Source: Panagrolaimus kolymaensis
Lineage: Eukaryota > Nematoda > Chromadorea > Rhabditida > Panagrolaimidae
Assembly (NCBI GenBank): GCA_028622995.1
Contig: JAJQJQ010000011.1
Coordinates: forward strand, 3,534,001 to 3,598,000
Length of the DNA: 64,000 nt
Direction: 5' to 3'
A program made the translations under genes and the position numbers. Of the stretch, positions 21,937 to 33,498 are shown one piece after another; the first letter of the stretch is position 1; each line of letters opens with the position of its first letter. Under the pieces are notes generated by a model. The model was not told the origin of the DNA. It worked only from the letters and a program-made list of their open reading frames with translations, and made no database searches.

Positions 21937-23187
21937 CTCTTGAGCCGTCTGCAACAATAATTATGTAACTAGATATTTTAATAATTCTTTTCAAAAAAGT
22001 TTTTGTGTTGACTTTTAAAAAATTAAAGCTTTTCCCAAACAATCTTACCACTCGAGTCTATTTTAATCACTAAATTTTCAATAATAAAATCCTAAAAATT
22101 GAAACATGAGTAAGCCTTTAAAACCTTTTTTGGCAATAAACTAAAGAAAATAAGTTTTTCGATCTAATTTTATTGCGATCTTGAATTGATCAGAAGCTAA
22201 TTAACTTTCCCGCTGATTTTGCCTTTTCTTTTTATTGCACTTTGACAGAAAAATAACTTTCTTTTTTGCCAGAATTTAAATAAACAAAGAACCATTAAAA
22301 AATTTATACCAGCATGTGGGCAATTCGCAAAAAGTTAAGGTTACCGCCATCGAGCAAGCTAGTTAATTCATATAATTTGCGCAGCAAGCAAACCCAGGTT
22401 TTGCTGATTTTTATGTATATGAAAATTAAACAAATCATTTCAATGCACTTTGAAAAGAAAGTTTAGCTTCATTCACATTTATGCCAATCGTTTTGGTACA
22501 TTTTTTATTTTACTACAAAGAATTACAAGATAAGATAAAAAAACTGATAGAAAAAAAAATAATAATGTTTATGCGAATTTGCGAAGTCTAGTTGTCCTGG
22601 GATTGCGGCCAAAGCTGTCGAAAACGAACGAACAAACAATGAAAATTACTAGAAAAAAAATATTCAAGTTACTTTTCGATTAAAATCACCGAAAATAATA
22701 AAAAAGTTCGCTTATGTTTTTATTTTTCACAAACTAAGCGTGCAGCATACTTTTAATTATATTTTGCCTTTAGAATACCTAAAAGTATTTAATGCCAATC
22801 CAATCAATTAGTTATAGAAAATTTTTTTATGAATGATTCAAGAGTTTGAGTAATTAAAAAAAATCATTTATAACCGTTAGAAAAAATTTCGCTTTCATTT
22901 CATAATTAAGCAACTTAATATTCTCAAAAAAACTAAAATTTATGTTAATTTCTCCAAAAGATTTGAATATTTATTATGCCAAAATCATTTTTATCATTAA
23001 AATTAATTTTGAAAAATTACCCCAATCATTTTATAATTAAATGCCTCCTAAATTAACTTTTTTTGTAATTTATGAATATTATATTAAAAATTTGCATAAT
23101 TTATATTATTAAAATATTATTAAAAATCATAAAAAATGATTTAGATATTATTGTCTCAATTTAATTAAAATAATTAATTTAAAAAAA

Positions 23188-23252
23188 TTCCGGAGACTCG
23201 AACCTATGACATAAATATCATAAAATTGTGCCTTGAACGCCTACACCACACA
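23188..23252 (-). other. tRNA-derived fragment (pol III B-box-like)
   Basis: Read on the minus strand, a TGGTGTAGGCG stretch resembles an A box. It is followed about 40 bases later by GGTTCGAGTCTCC, close to the B-box/T-loop consensus, and then TTTTTTT. The T-stem and acceptor stem do not pair well and no good anticodon arm forms. It is therefore more likely a tRNA-derived SINE remnant or pseudogene than a working tRNA. Confidence 0.35.
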
Positions 23253-23632
23253 AACAACAAGTAATAAGAAATTTTAGCGAATGATATTTTTGCTCTAAAT
23301 CGACATATTCAAATTTCCATAGCGGCATACATCTATTTTTATGTGGTTTTTTTTAAAGTTAGCTTACTCATAGACGTAATTGAGGGTGGAGAAAACGATT
23401 TTTATAGCCAAAATATGGGCTAACTTTGCTGCATCGCTCAGCGGGACACTCCAGGAGTACCAAAATTTTCGGTTTGATGGAAATATGATATCGAACCCTC
23501 TATTTTTTTTACAAATTCGTAAATGCGACGAAAAATTGACCCTAGAGAGCCCTCTAATATCAACATAATTACGCGAAATAAAAAAAATCATAAATTTCGG
23601 TTAGGAGAACGGGCGATCTGATTGCTAAAACA

Positions 23633-23663
23633 GCCGCACCCCTCGCTTCGCTCGGGGTGCGGC
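23633..23663. repeat. GC-rich hairpin
   Basis: GCCGCACCCC (23633-23642) and GGGGTGCGGC (23654-23663) are perfect complements around an 11-base loop, in strongly AT-rich surroundings. No gene for it to terminate is apparent. It may be the end of a degraded transposon or a Rho-independent-terminator look-alike without function here. Confidence 0.7.
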
Positions 23664-23999
23664 GGGAATAGCCATGAGGTTTAAAAGAAAAAACTTTTTA
23701 ACAAAAAACACGCGTCATTTTTAAACGATTATGTATGTAAATGTGGTTTTTATAAAAAGAAAAGGGTTTATAGAAAATTACGAAGATCGACATATTAATT
23801 TTTTTCGTTTATGTTACAATTATGTTCCAAACAGACAACAAAAAGTTTCAAGGTTATCAATCATTTAAACTTTCTCAAAGACATGATAACCCAATCAGTG
23901 AAGTGAAAAACAAGTTAGGTCTTTTGCGCAACGCTTGTTTTTATTTTTAGGTTGACATCATTATTATTTTTAGTTGACTGTTAAGAGGGCTGGTGTGAG

Positions 24000-24906
24000 A
24001 TGTTGACTCAATGGGTTCTTATTTTTCTTTTGGCCATCATTGTCTTTGTTGAGGTTAATATTTTTGGAGTTTTCAAACATATAGCAAGCATAGCTTTTTT
24101 TAGGCCCAAAATTTAACCCTTCTTTCCACCGAAGAATGTGGAAAAACTTATGGTTGCTGGTATTTTCCCCGTAATTGTGAAGCAGATAAATGTCATGGTA
24201 TTCTTAAATGGCAAAAACTAAATCCTAAACATTATCAAATTGAAATGCAGGCAAGCAAAAAAACGTTAGATATCAGAAATTATAGAAAGATTTTAGGCAA
24301 AAGATTTAGCATCATTTGAAAATGGTCGTTATATGGCTTTCGGGTTTAGTGAAGATCGATATATGGTAAGCTTTCAAATAAGTTGCATATTCAATGAATC
24401 CACTTTTATAGGGTGATGATGTAGTCCTTGAATGCGTTATTGATTCCAATGGTGAAACCGGTCAAGCTTACATTTCGTATAATGATGGACCTACAAACTT
24501 TCAACTTCTTGATTCGTCACAAAAACTTCTTAAAAATAAGCAAACCCTTTTAAAGGATGGTAAAATGGTTTGCACATTTGAGCTTGATTTAAATGAAAAG
24601 GAAAATGTTAAAAAGGATGAACAACCTATGGTATTATTTACCGTCGTTAATTACATTATTTTTAAATGATATTTTAGATTTACGATCTTGAAAGTTATTG
24701 GACTCTCCTCTTTGCAAGTGGATTAACTAACCCTGATAGTAAGATTTTAGAGTAATATACATTTTGAATAGGTTTTTTTTTCAGCTGGTGAGAAGATCAT
24801 TCATAGCCTTGATGCAAATGATGAATTTTATCCATGGTCCACTAAATTGCCTGTTAGTTTGAAAGAAAACAAAGTTATGAGAAAAATGGGAAAGCATCCT
24901 ATTTAA
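24000..24906 (+). CDS. secreted DOMON-domain protein
   Basis: A small gene of about five to six exons. Exon 1 (24000-24053) is a hydrophobic signal peptide (MLTQWVLIFLLAIIVFVE). The mature part begins with a Cys-rich lead (CGKTYGCWYFPRNCEADKC) and then a DOMON fold (KWQKLNPKHYQIEMQ, GRYMAFGFSEDRYMGDDVVLE, CVID, MVCTFELDL, YWTLLFASG). DOMON domains bind heme or sugars. This lead-plus-DOMON layout is common in secreted or ferric-reductase-like animal proteins, but no cytochrome b561 segment follows here. The first internal intron appears to use a GC donor (GCAAGC at 24250). The product ends KMGKHPI. Ligand and role are unknown. Confidence 0.75.
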
Positions 24907-25011
24907 TTATTAGTGTATCTTTTAAAAATTTATGAAATAATAGTTTAATGAAAGCTTACAAGAATTACAATAAATTTGCAACATTAAATTAAAAAGAAAT
25001 GTTTTAATTAA

Positions 25012-25215
25012 TTATTGTTGTGGTTGATCACGATTCTTATCCATTTGTGGTTGTTGTCTTTCAAAAGGATTTTGGTTTTGTTGTTGAACGTTACCAAATT
25101 CTTGAGACCCTTGTTGTCCTTTAGATGATCGTTAGTTGTTGTTGCTGCTTTCTGAGTTCAATTCATCGTCGACGTCATCTCTTTTCTTTTTTTTTGACGA
25201 TTGCAATGAGATCAT
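25012..25215 (-). pseudogene. Gln-rich ORF interrupted by a stop
   Basis: Read leftwards from an ATG at 25213-25215, just after an acceptor-like TTACAG. A Lys/Asp-rich start (SSKKKKRDDVDDELNSESS) runs to an in-frame TAA (25132-25134). The same frame then continues as a Gln/Asn-rich peptide (GNVQQQNQNPFERQQPQMD) to a second TAA. The composition after the stop is clearly protein-like, so this looks like a broken gene, or a real gene with a sequencing error or an unseen intron. No family is recognised. Confidence 0.35.
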
Positions 25216-25405
25216 AAATGCTGTAATTTTAAAATCGTTTAATTTTTTTCATAAACCTTTTTATTACAACAATTTTTATCGGACGATTTTAAAAATAAAA
25301 AATTGAGAATTTTCACGAACATGGCTTATCGCAGCTTTAAATCAAAATTTAATCATGTCTTCTTAAAGAAAAAAAACTTCCATTTTATATTATTGCAATA
25401 TCAAA

Positions 25406-26688
25406 ATGTGGAAAGCTTTATTTTATCTTGCTATTATTTTTTACAATTTTTTACCATTCATAAATGGAGGTGAAATTGCTTCATCCAATATTGAAGCCAC
25501 GTTGAATCTTAAACGTGTCTGTTCTGATTATGAAGAAGTAAGTTTGGATTTTAATAGACTCATATTATCCATAAAATAGCCATTTTGAAGATTCTACTCT
25601 CATCTCTTACATTTCCTCCAAAAGCTCATCAATATTTTGATACAATTAAAAATCGAAGCTCCACCAAAGCATATTACAGTCAAACAATGATTTCAAATTG
25701 GAATATTATTTCTTCATTGCCTGTTCAAGGTTTAAATGTTACAGTAAGATTTTTATCTTAAAATATGGTAATTGAAATTTTTTTATGGGTAGCATTAATT
25801 AATTTTTAGGTCACCGAAGTTTTTGACTTCCTTCGAAATCAAGGATGCTTTACTTTTCCTTGGGGTGGGTCCATCCGTGATTTGGTTCTCGGCCATTTTA
25901 TTGCTGATATTGATGCGGAAGTTACATGTGATCCAGAGAAACTTCGAGAAGCATGTGTTATCAAATTCGGTGAAGAAAATTGCCATCAACATCGTCGAGG
26001 AAATGCAAAAGTTGTTCTCGGAAATTTTGGACAAAAAAAGTAAGCTCCATTTAGAAAATTTTAAAATACGATCTTTAAATTCCAAATTTTAGAGGCGATC
26101 AACCAATGGTTGAACCGCTTGATATTGCCCATTGGAATGTAACCTTTGGTTCACGTAAATCTGCTCTCGAATATACTGCAAATTCATTATCTTATTTCCC
26201 TGATACCGGACTGCTAATTGATATCAGTGGAAAAGCTCTCGAAGATATTTGTTCGGGCAAAATTAGAATTCCAGCAAGAAAACAATATTGGATTAAATGG
26301 CGAGGAAAAAATACCATTGATAAATTACTTCGGTACTTTTCTAATTTTCTGCTTCTATCAAATATTGGATTTTTTAACTTGCAGTTATTGGACCCTTCGA
26401 AGCAAAGGTTTTACTCCTGCTAGTGACAGCGTCAGACGATTTGTATTTCAAGAATTGCAACAAAATTTTGATGGAAAGGAAGCCAAACGTTTTTTATGTC
26501 ATAAATTTTTTGATGGCAAAATTGAAAGAAATGGGAAATGTCAAATATTTAGTGAAGACCATGAAGAACAAAGAAGAAACAAATTAAAGTTATTTTTAAC
26601 AACTTTGGAAAAAGATTTTGGATCCAAGAATGTCCGAAATGAATTTAGAGAATTATTTGAACAATTGGAAATTGTTTATAATTATTGA
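25406..26688 (+). CDS. secreted protein with CCA-adding-enzyme-like nucleotidyltransferase head
   Basis: A spliced gene (exons about 25406-25537, 25591-25743, 25810-26039, about 26091-26332, about 26385-26688). The first exon gives a signal peptide (MWKALFYLAIIFYNFLPFIN). The third exon carries FPWGGSIRDLVLGHFIADIDAE, matching the GGxVRDxxLG...DxD active-site signature of class II poly(A) polymerases/CCA-adding enzymes. The fourth exon has EYTANSLSYFPDTGLLIDISG followed by LEDICSGKIRIP, matching the RDFTINAL...IDPxGGxxDLxxGxIR block. RYWTLRSKGF and a helical C-terminus follow. Both metal-binding aspartates appear present. These enzymes normally work in nucleus, cytosol or mitochondria, so a secretory N-terminus is odd. 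It may be an extracellular relative with a new substrate, or the leader may be mis-assigned. Confidence 0.65.
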
Positions 26689-29501
26689 ACTTTTTCTTTG
26701 CGTGCTTTTGGTTATAAAATCATTGCATTTTCTTATATTTCGTTATTATTTTGAAGATAACCTTTTAATGTAGTATTTGTTTATTTTTTTCTTGAATATA
26801 CAACATTTTGATTACAACCTTTCTTCCAACCAATCCAAAAACAATCAAACAAGAGATCTTCGATCCATTATAAACATTTTTTTTCTTTTTCTCGTTGATA
26901 TTGATTTTGTTTAAACAAAAGTATATTTACAAAGAAGGGGCATTGACCGGATTTTCTTTAGGGGCTAAAAGCTATATGTACGTAAACTTTTATCTTTGAT
27001 TGTACAAAGTTTTAACAAACCAAAGCAGAATGAATGAATAAATAAATGTGTGAAACAAGAATGCTTTCTTTCGGATGATAAACATAAACATAACTAGTTA
27101 CCATCATTTGAAATTGCTCTGTCCGCAATGATGATCCGAGCATTACACAGATTAAAGGAAAAGAAAAAAGATTGTATTTAAAAGAGCGGAGCAAAAAAAG
27201 AAAGAAGATGGGTTTTTATTTATCAAATTCCAATTTTATTTTGATACAACCTTTTTATGCATTCATTTCGAATGATTGATATAAAATTTATGAACTTGAA
27301 AAAAAGTTCACCGCTCTAGGCATTAAAGTTTATTTTAAAAGAGTGAAATATAAATTTCAGCAACCATAATGTTCTTTGAACTTTCCTTAAAAATTGTTTC
27401 GAACTTTTCTTTTTACAACCTTTGACCGATTCCGTCTGCTACCATAAAATAAAGAATAACTTTATTCCGCTTTCAACCAAATCTAATTTCCATATTTTCT
27501 TCCTCTTTTTTACTTCGAGCTATTCCAACCAAAAACTCCGTCTTGTTAAATTATTTATTATCATGTTTTCGAAAGTGTTAAAAGAGACAACCATTGTTTT
27601 ATGAATAATTACTTTGTACCGAATATTTTAACTTCCGCTGTAGACACTTACATATTTTGTTGCAGAATTTTTTTTGTCGATTCCATGAATTAGTAAAAAA
27701 AAGCATATGTACTTTGATACTTTTAGCGTCTGTATCAAAAATAAAACACAAAGCTCATGTTTTTCGGAATTCATTTTATTATAGCATTAACTAAGTTAGG
27801 TTAGTTCTCCACGAATTTTTTTCAAAAATTTTGCGTAAAAAACATTTCTTTCCTAAATTATAAAAATTTGTTTGTTTTTAAAGACCTTGATTACAAATAA
27901 AGATTTTCATAACAATATTTTGTTCTGAAACATAATTAAGATATTCAAAATAAACAAACATAGTTTCATGTATTTTCAAAGAAAATAAAAATAGCAGCTT
28001 TGTAAGTTTACAAATAGTTATCATCGAGGATTACAATAAGAATCTGCTTCTCTTCTACCAACGCCCATTTTTTGAATCACAAATTGATAGAATAATTTAA
28101 GAGTTTTTTTTATCTTCCAATTTTTCCAAAATTACATTACTTTATCTCTTCTCATATTCCTCTTTTTTGTTTCAGATATTTTATTATTGATTTATTGTTT
28201 ATGATTTTTATAAAATGCTGCCTGCAATTTTTATAGTTTAACGATGTAAAAATTATCCTTTAATTTTTTGATCACCATTAAAGTCGCGATATTTGTTTAT
28301 CAAATTTTCTCTACCTTTGATTATTTTGCTCTTTCCTTTTTTTACAAATTGAACTTTCTTTGTTTTGCTGGTGAACTCATCAAAAACGTGATTAACGTTA
28401 CCTTTTTTTACTGTAGAAGCAAAGGGGTTTTTACAAGACCATTAATTAAGAGGTGGTATTACAGCCGCAAAAAATGACATTATTAATTAAACTTATTTTT
28501 TCATTGTCAGTTTTTGATTAAACTTTAAATGAAGAAAAGTTTTTTATTTGCAAATTTAAAACTGTATTTACTTAATTTGTTAATGTTTGATTGCTTTTAG
28601 CAAAAAAATCTGTAGACTAATTATGGACAAGCAAAATAACATTTTAAACTGACATAAATCTGATATAAAAACAATCTCATGTTTTGAAGAAAAGTGAAGC
28701 ACTCAGATAACCTTTGATGCAAAAGTTGATTTCTTGATTGATCAAAAACTAGAAAATTATAAAATGTTGTAACATTTCATTGTTTTGTTTCTTTCAATAT
28801 TGGCACCCATTTCACTGACGTCTTTCATGTATTGAATTTCTTTGAATGGAGAGAAGCGTGACTTATATTTTTAAACTACTATTATATGTATCATCATCGC
28901 TATCACCTGATTTAATTTTCGGACAAATAAAAACCAGAAGAAAAATCCCGCTTTCGTTTCATTTCAAAAAAAGGTTTACGCGAAATTTTCCGACCTCCAT
29001 CATCGTTGTGATGTCGTCATTATTTTTTATTATTATTAAATACCCTAACAATAATTTGCAAATTGCTAATTTATAATACGGTTACAATCGTATATCTAAA
29101 CTTGATTAAACCTTTGAAAGAAATAATTCATTGTTTCCTGCAAAAGCTTTATTGTTCCACTTTTCAATTTCTTCTTTCTCTTCTCTCATTTTTGTTTCAC
29201 GCTGCTTAAATTTGGCGGCATCTTTGTTTTTTCTCTCGCGTCAATTTTTTTTCTTTGTTGATCACTTTTGTTTGTTTTTTTGTTTCTTCATTTTTGCTGC
29301 ATTTTTTCTTCTTCTTCATACCTTGTACCCATAAATTGCATGGTGAATGTATCCTTGTTGAAAGAATGTCCGTTAAAATAAATCTCTTTGGTTATTCGTT
29401 TATCCATTAAATGATAACTTGATTTTCTCTAATCGTTAACAATTTTAACCGCGTTGTCGTTTCTTTCATATTTTTAATCAATTTGTTTTTATTTTTAGCC
29501 A
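26689..29501. other. 2.8-kb interval, no gene seen
   Basis: Very AT-rich sequence with numerous short open frames dominated by Phe, Lys, Ile and Leu, as expected by chance. No splice-linked conserved exon, RNA gene or transposon end was recognised. The last few hundred bases presumably include the promoter of the SLC19 gene, which has a TTTTTAG acceptor two bases before its ATG. Confidence 0.5.
29493..29499 (+). promoter_or_regulatory. splice acceptor just before SLC19 start
   Basis: TTTTTAG lies two bases before the ATG at 29502. It is a probable spliced-leader acceptor, or the end of a 5' untranslated intron. Confidence 0.5.
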
Positions 29502-31447
29502 TGGGTGCAGAAGATTATAATGACCATCGACTATCAGTTGCATCTTCAAAAATTCGAAATTTTAGAAACCTCAAATGTGCTTATCTACTACCAGTGTTTC
29601 TTGTTCTGTATTCGGTGATCAAAGAAATAAAGCTTGGAGAACCTTTTATGTAAGTTTTTCCATTTCACTTTTGCCTTTAATCCATTTATTTTTTAGGTAC
29701 AAATATCAAACAGAATACCTCAATTTGACGGCAAATCAACTGACGAGCGAAGTTTATCCATATTTTCCATATGCATATCTTCTTTGCCTTATTCCAATAT
29801 TCCTTTTTACCGATCTCTTTTTATACAAAATAACTATGCTCACAGAAGCGCTGGGTCAAATTGGATTCCGAGCATCTTTGGTCTTTACTTATGATGTTTT
29901 CTCTCAACAGCTTGGTCAACTTTCTTATGGAATGGCAACAGCTAGTGAAGTAGCATTCTTTAGCTACATTTATGCTAAACTCGAAAAGAATCAATACAGA
30001 AAGTAAGCCTTTTTGATCATTTTACTTTGCCCATACTATTAACTTTCAGGCTAACATCATGGACAAGAGCAGGAACGATGGGCGGTAGAACCTTTGGCTA
30101 TTTGTAAGTAATATTTGCTAATGTTTCCTTGCTTGACGTTTTTTTTTATAGGTTATCTCAACTTATCATTATCGGTGGCTTTGGAACATATCGAACTTTG
30201 AATGAAATCGCTTTCGTCATGCCTTGTATCGTTTTGGTTATCTGTATTTTTCTTCCTCGAGTCAGCTGGAAAACAATTATTGCAAGAATGAGTGAAAATC
30301 GAAGCAGACTTGGTAAGACGACTAAGCCACGACCTCTTCCAACTTCCTATGGGCAATACATCATTTACCGAACTCGCAAAATGAAATCGGATTTTGTTAA
30401 AATATATAGCATCAAATTTATTTGCAAGTGGAGCTTCTGGTGGTTAGTTTTCCATGCTTTATTTGTGTTTTTCTTTACAAGGAAATTAATTTTAGGGCCA
30501 TGACAACTTGCATGTCTCTTCAAGTATGTTCTTTAATGTTATTGGTTAAAACGTTTTATACAATTCTATAAATTTTAGGTTGCTCAATATGCTCAAACTC
30601 TATGGGGTGAAGTTCAAACAGATAAAAACAGCCCTTTGAATGGATTCGCTGAAGCTGGTTATACTTTTACTGCGACGATTGCCATTTTGGCTTTGAATGC
30701 AATTCCAATAAATTGGGATAAATGGGGAGAAGTTGCTTTGGTTTTGATCTCTACTGTTGATGCTGCCGTTTTATTGCTCTTCAGTTACACCACAAACATT
30801 TACGTCATGTATGGCTGCTATATCTCTTATCGTTCACTTTATCAGGTCATGATAACAATAGCACAGTAAGCTTTATTTTATTCCATTGTTTTGTCATTAA
30901 TATAATTTTTAGATGGAACATTGCCAAGAAGATGGTTTGTGAAGCATACGGTCTTGTTTTTGGTGTCAACTCCTTCATCGCTCTCATCATGCAATCAGCC
31001 ATTATGTTCATTGTTGCTGACAAAAGAGGTTTTGGTTTACCCGTTCGACAACAATATGTTATTTACGCCGGCTTACACTTCTTAATTGCCATAATTTTTG
31101 CCATTTCTGTCACATACACTGTTATCACTTATTTGTGTCGAAAGCGAAAGATTGTTGATCGTTCATCTTCACAAGAATCAATGGATCATGAATCTCAAGA
31201 TGATGTCGGAATTATTGAACGCAAAGCCTCTCGAAAATCAAATCCTGTTGAACCTCTTGAGCTTCAAGTACAAAATGTTGAAAAAGATGTCGAAAATGGT
31301 GAACGTCCTTCTTTGGAATTTACTGCTGATGAATTTGATTCCGACTATGACGACGATGCTATTTCTGATTATGATCAAGGTCCGATTGCTGCAATGCCCG
31401 GCGCCACATTAGCGTCCTCTTTTTCAGCTTCCTTTAGCAAAGTGTAA
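29502..31447 (+). CDS. SLC19 family folate/thiamine transporter
   Basis: A spliced gene encoding a multi-span plasma-membrane carrier of the reduced-folate-carrier family (FOLT/ThTr type). After a short polar N-terminus, the first span is KCAYLLPVFLVLYSVIKEIK. The family's hallmark follows: GEPFMYKYQTEYLNLT, then the PYAYLLCLIPIFLFTDLFLYK span. Further features are GMATASEVAFFSYIYAKLE, SLQVAQYAQTLWGEVQ, NGFAEAGYTFTATIAILAL and about twelve hydrophobic segments in all. The C-terminal tail (from about 31130) is hydrophilic, acidic and Ser-rich. The family moves folates or thiamine; the substrate cannot be told from the sequence. The gene converges on the minus-strand membrane gene ending at 31677. 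Confidence 0.85.
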
Positions 31448-31676
31448 ATAGATTTTATTTCAAGAACGAAGTTTATTTTAAACTAACACTCAAATACAAA
31501 TTTACCCAGGGTCTTCTTGTTTTATATAGATTATTTTTGCCGAATTTTTTGTTTTTGTATTATTGTTAGTTTTTTGTTGTATTTTTTATTGTTGTATATA
31601 ATATCATTATTTTACGATTCAAATAAATGAAGACAATTTTTAAATATTCTAACTTTTCAATACTTTTATTAAAAAT

Positions 31677-33019
31677 TCAATTCCACATAACTTTCAACGT
31701 TTTAAAATGGTCATCAATGTTTGCTCGAGCTGGAACAAAGTTTAGCATCGTTTTAATTGTATCCACTTTATTTACTCTCAGATTTCTTTGTCGATGCGAT
31801 CTTCTTTTTCTTGCGTCAATTGCGACAACTCCAAATATTGCAAAACAATTATTTAATATAATCACTAGATTATAAAACTAAAACACAATGAATTTTTAAT
31901 TGAGAAAATAAACGGTAAGATTTTTACCACAAAGAAAAAAGCTGATGCAAAAACAACCGATGCACAAAACATTGCAGATAATGCAGCGGCTAAAATGCCT
32001 AAAGTTCCACAAATTGAAGCATTTATTGCAAGAGGAAGGTAAAATTTTAACAAAAATATATTTTTGCTTATCTGAAAAAATAATCATACTTTGTTGAAAA
32101 TTTAAAAAAAGCCAAAATTATACTGCATGTTTTTCTGCAAGCGTATATTTACCAATGCTGGTCAATCGTATTTTCTTGCTTTTAAAATAAAAGTGAATAA
32201 TAATCTAAAATTAAAAAAACTACATAAGAGTAATGAAATAAATTTTATGAACTAACCAAAACACATATTAATTGCATAATGGCAGCAAAAGATAAAGCTA
32301 AAATAATGATAGTGCCTGCTTTTTCTGTAAAATCATAAACTAAAAGTATGTTTTAAATTCAAAGATATTTTACCTTCACCCCAAAAAGCGTAATAGCCTA
32401 TTCCAGTTGATATGATTACGGTACCAAAAATTATGGCACAAATTAAAGCTATTGATTGACGATCATCTCCAAAATTTAATAGGTATTTCGTTCGAAGTGA
32501 AAAATCAATTACAACAATTACGTGAGTAAACTTTTCTTCATAAACAATAAACAATAATAAGCTTGATAAAATTTGGTTAAAATAATCGACTGAACCATTT
32601 TGGAAAATGACTATACTTTGAGCAAATGCAATACTACTGAAACATATGTTTAGCAACGCAAGAAAGCTTCCCATGTATCTAAATAAAACGTCTATGTATA
32701 TTTTACAACTATTAAGCTTTTTTACGAACCTTGCACTTGCATGAGCTGCTTTTCTTTTCCATTGTTGTATCACTCCAATAATTTGCAAACATGCCATTAA
32801 GAAAGAAATAGCAGAAGTAACTTGGAGAATTCTTAAAATAATAACATCATAATATTCCAATTGTGACAAAAGCAACATCTTGTCTTGCAATTTAAAACGT
32901 GAAATTATTAATAAAACAAAAAATCCAATATCTTTGGTTATTAAAAAGCTTAAAACACGTGAGATATTTGTAGGTATAAAACAAGGAAATTTCGTGGGAA
33001 TCGTACTAGCAAATGTCAA
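31677..33019 (-). CDS. multi-span membrane protein, unrecognised
   Basis: Read leftwards from 33019 through at least five exons. Hydrophobic segments include LITKDIGFFVLLIISRF, VTSAISFLMACLQIIGVI, YMGSFLALLNICFSSIAFAQS, LICAIIFGTVIISTGIGYYAFWG, TIIILALSFAAIMQLICVLV and a Gly/Ala-rich span (GTLGILAAALSAMFCASVV). The last exon (about 31677-31862) encodes a basic cytoplasmic tail (DARKRRSHRQRNLRVNK) ending LKVMWN. I count roughly six to seven spans and recognise no family motif. It may be nematode-specific. The intron near 32680-32730 is 51 bases with no in-frame stop, so the product may also be made with it retained. Confidence 0.55.
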
Positions 33020-33498
33020 ATTGTATTCATATTCTAAAGACCTCCATATTTATAACAAAGTTTTTGGTAAATTAATTATGCTCTTTTTTTCTATTTTTTA
33101 AAGGACCCTGTTCATTTGATCTTTTTTTCAAACTCGCGTTTGATTATTCCTTCATGCCGCAATATTGCAGAGTCCGTAAAGTACAGTAATTTGACCGTAA
33201 AATTACTGTACATTACGGTACTTTACGGGCTTTGCAATATTGCGGCATGAGGGAATAATCAAACGCGAGTTTGAAAAAAAGATCAAATGAACAGGGTCCT
33301 TTAAATACAAAAACATTTTACACACCCTTACCGTAGTTTAGCATTTGAAAAATTTTATAGCGCGTTCTTTGGCATCGCGTGTCACGATATTAATCTTGAA
33401 GATCAAGGAAAACAAAATTTTTAGAAAATCATCAATGTCTCTTTTTAGTTTTTGTTATTTCAGCGATTAATTCATTTCGTCGTCATCGTCAACTTTTT
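33020..33498. promoter_or_regulatory. divergent intergenic region with a small transposon
   Basis: This lies between the starts of the minus-strand membrane gene and the Mpv17-AIF gene. It contains the 199-bp palindromic element at 33102-33300. A TTATTTCAG acceptor-like site lies near 33455-33463, upstream of the ATG at 33499. Confidence 0.45.
33102..33300. mobile_element. palindromic MITE flanked by TTAA
   Basis: The ends AGGACCCTGTTCATTTGATC and its complement extend into near-perfect arms about 90 bp long that meet around a TAAAGTACAGTAATTT...AAATTACTGTACATTA core. TTAA lies on both sides (33098-33101, 33301-33304). A TTAA duplication suggests piggyBac-type mobilisation. Because the flank is part of TTTAAA, TA or TTTAAA cannot be excluded as the target. 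There are no coding sequences. Confidence 0.75.

Larger units (their letters stand above)
21937..23999. other. intergenic, repeat-bearing, no gene seen
   Basis: Very AT-rich. It contains a tRNA-like fragment (23188-23252) and a GC-rich hairpin (23633-23663), listed separately. Open frames on both strands at about 23364-23591 overlap each other and match nothing I recognise; they may belong to a dispersed repeat. Confidence 0.45.

Noticed and set aside
23364..23591. Overlapping open frames on opposite strands
   Set aside because: They occupy the same bases in antisense, have no splice context or family similarity, and the region is repeat-like.
28846..29334. Phe/Ser/Leu-rich open frames in the 26.7-29.5 kb interval
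   Set aside because: Composition is what T-rich DNA gives by chance, with no splice partners or family motif.
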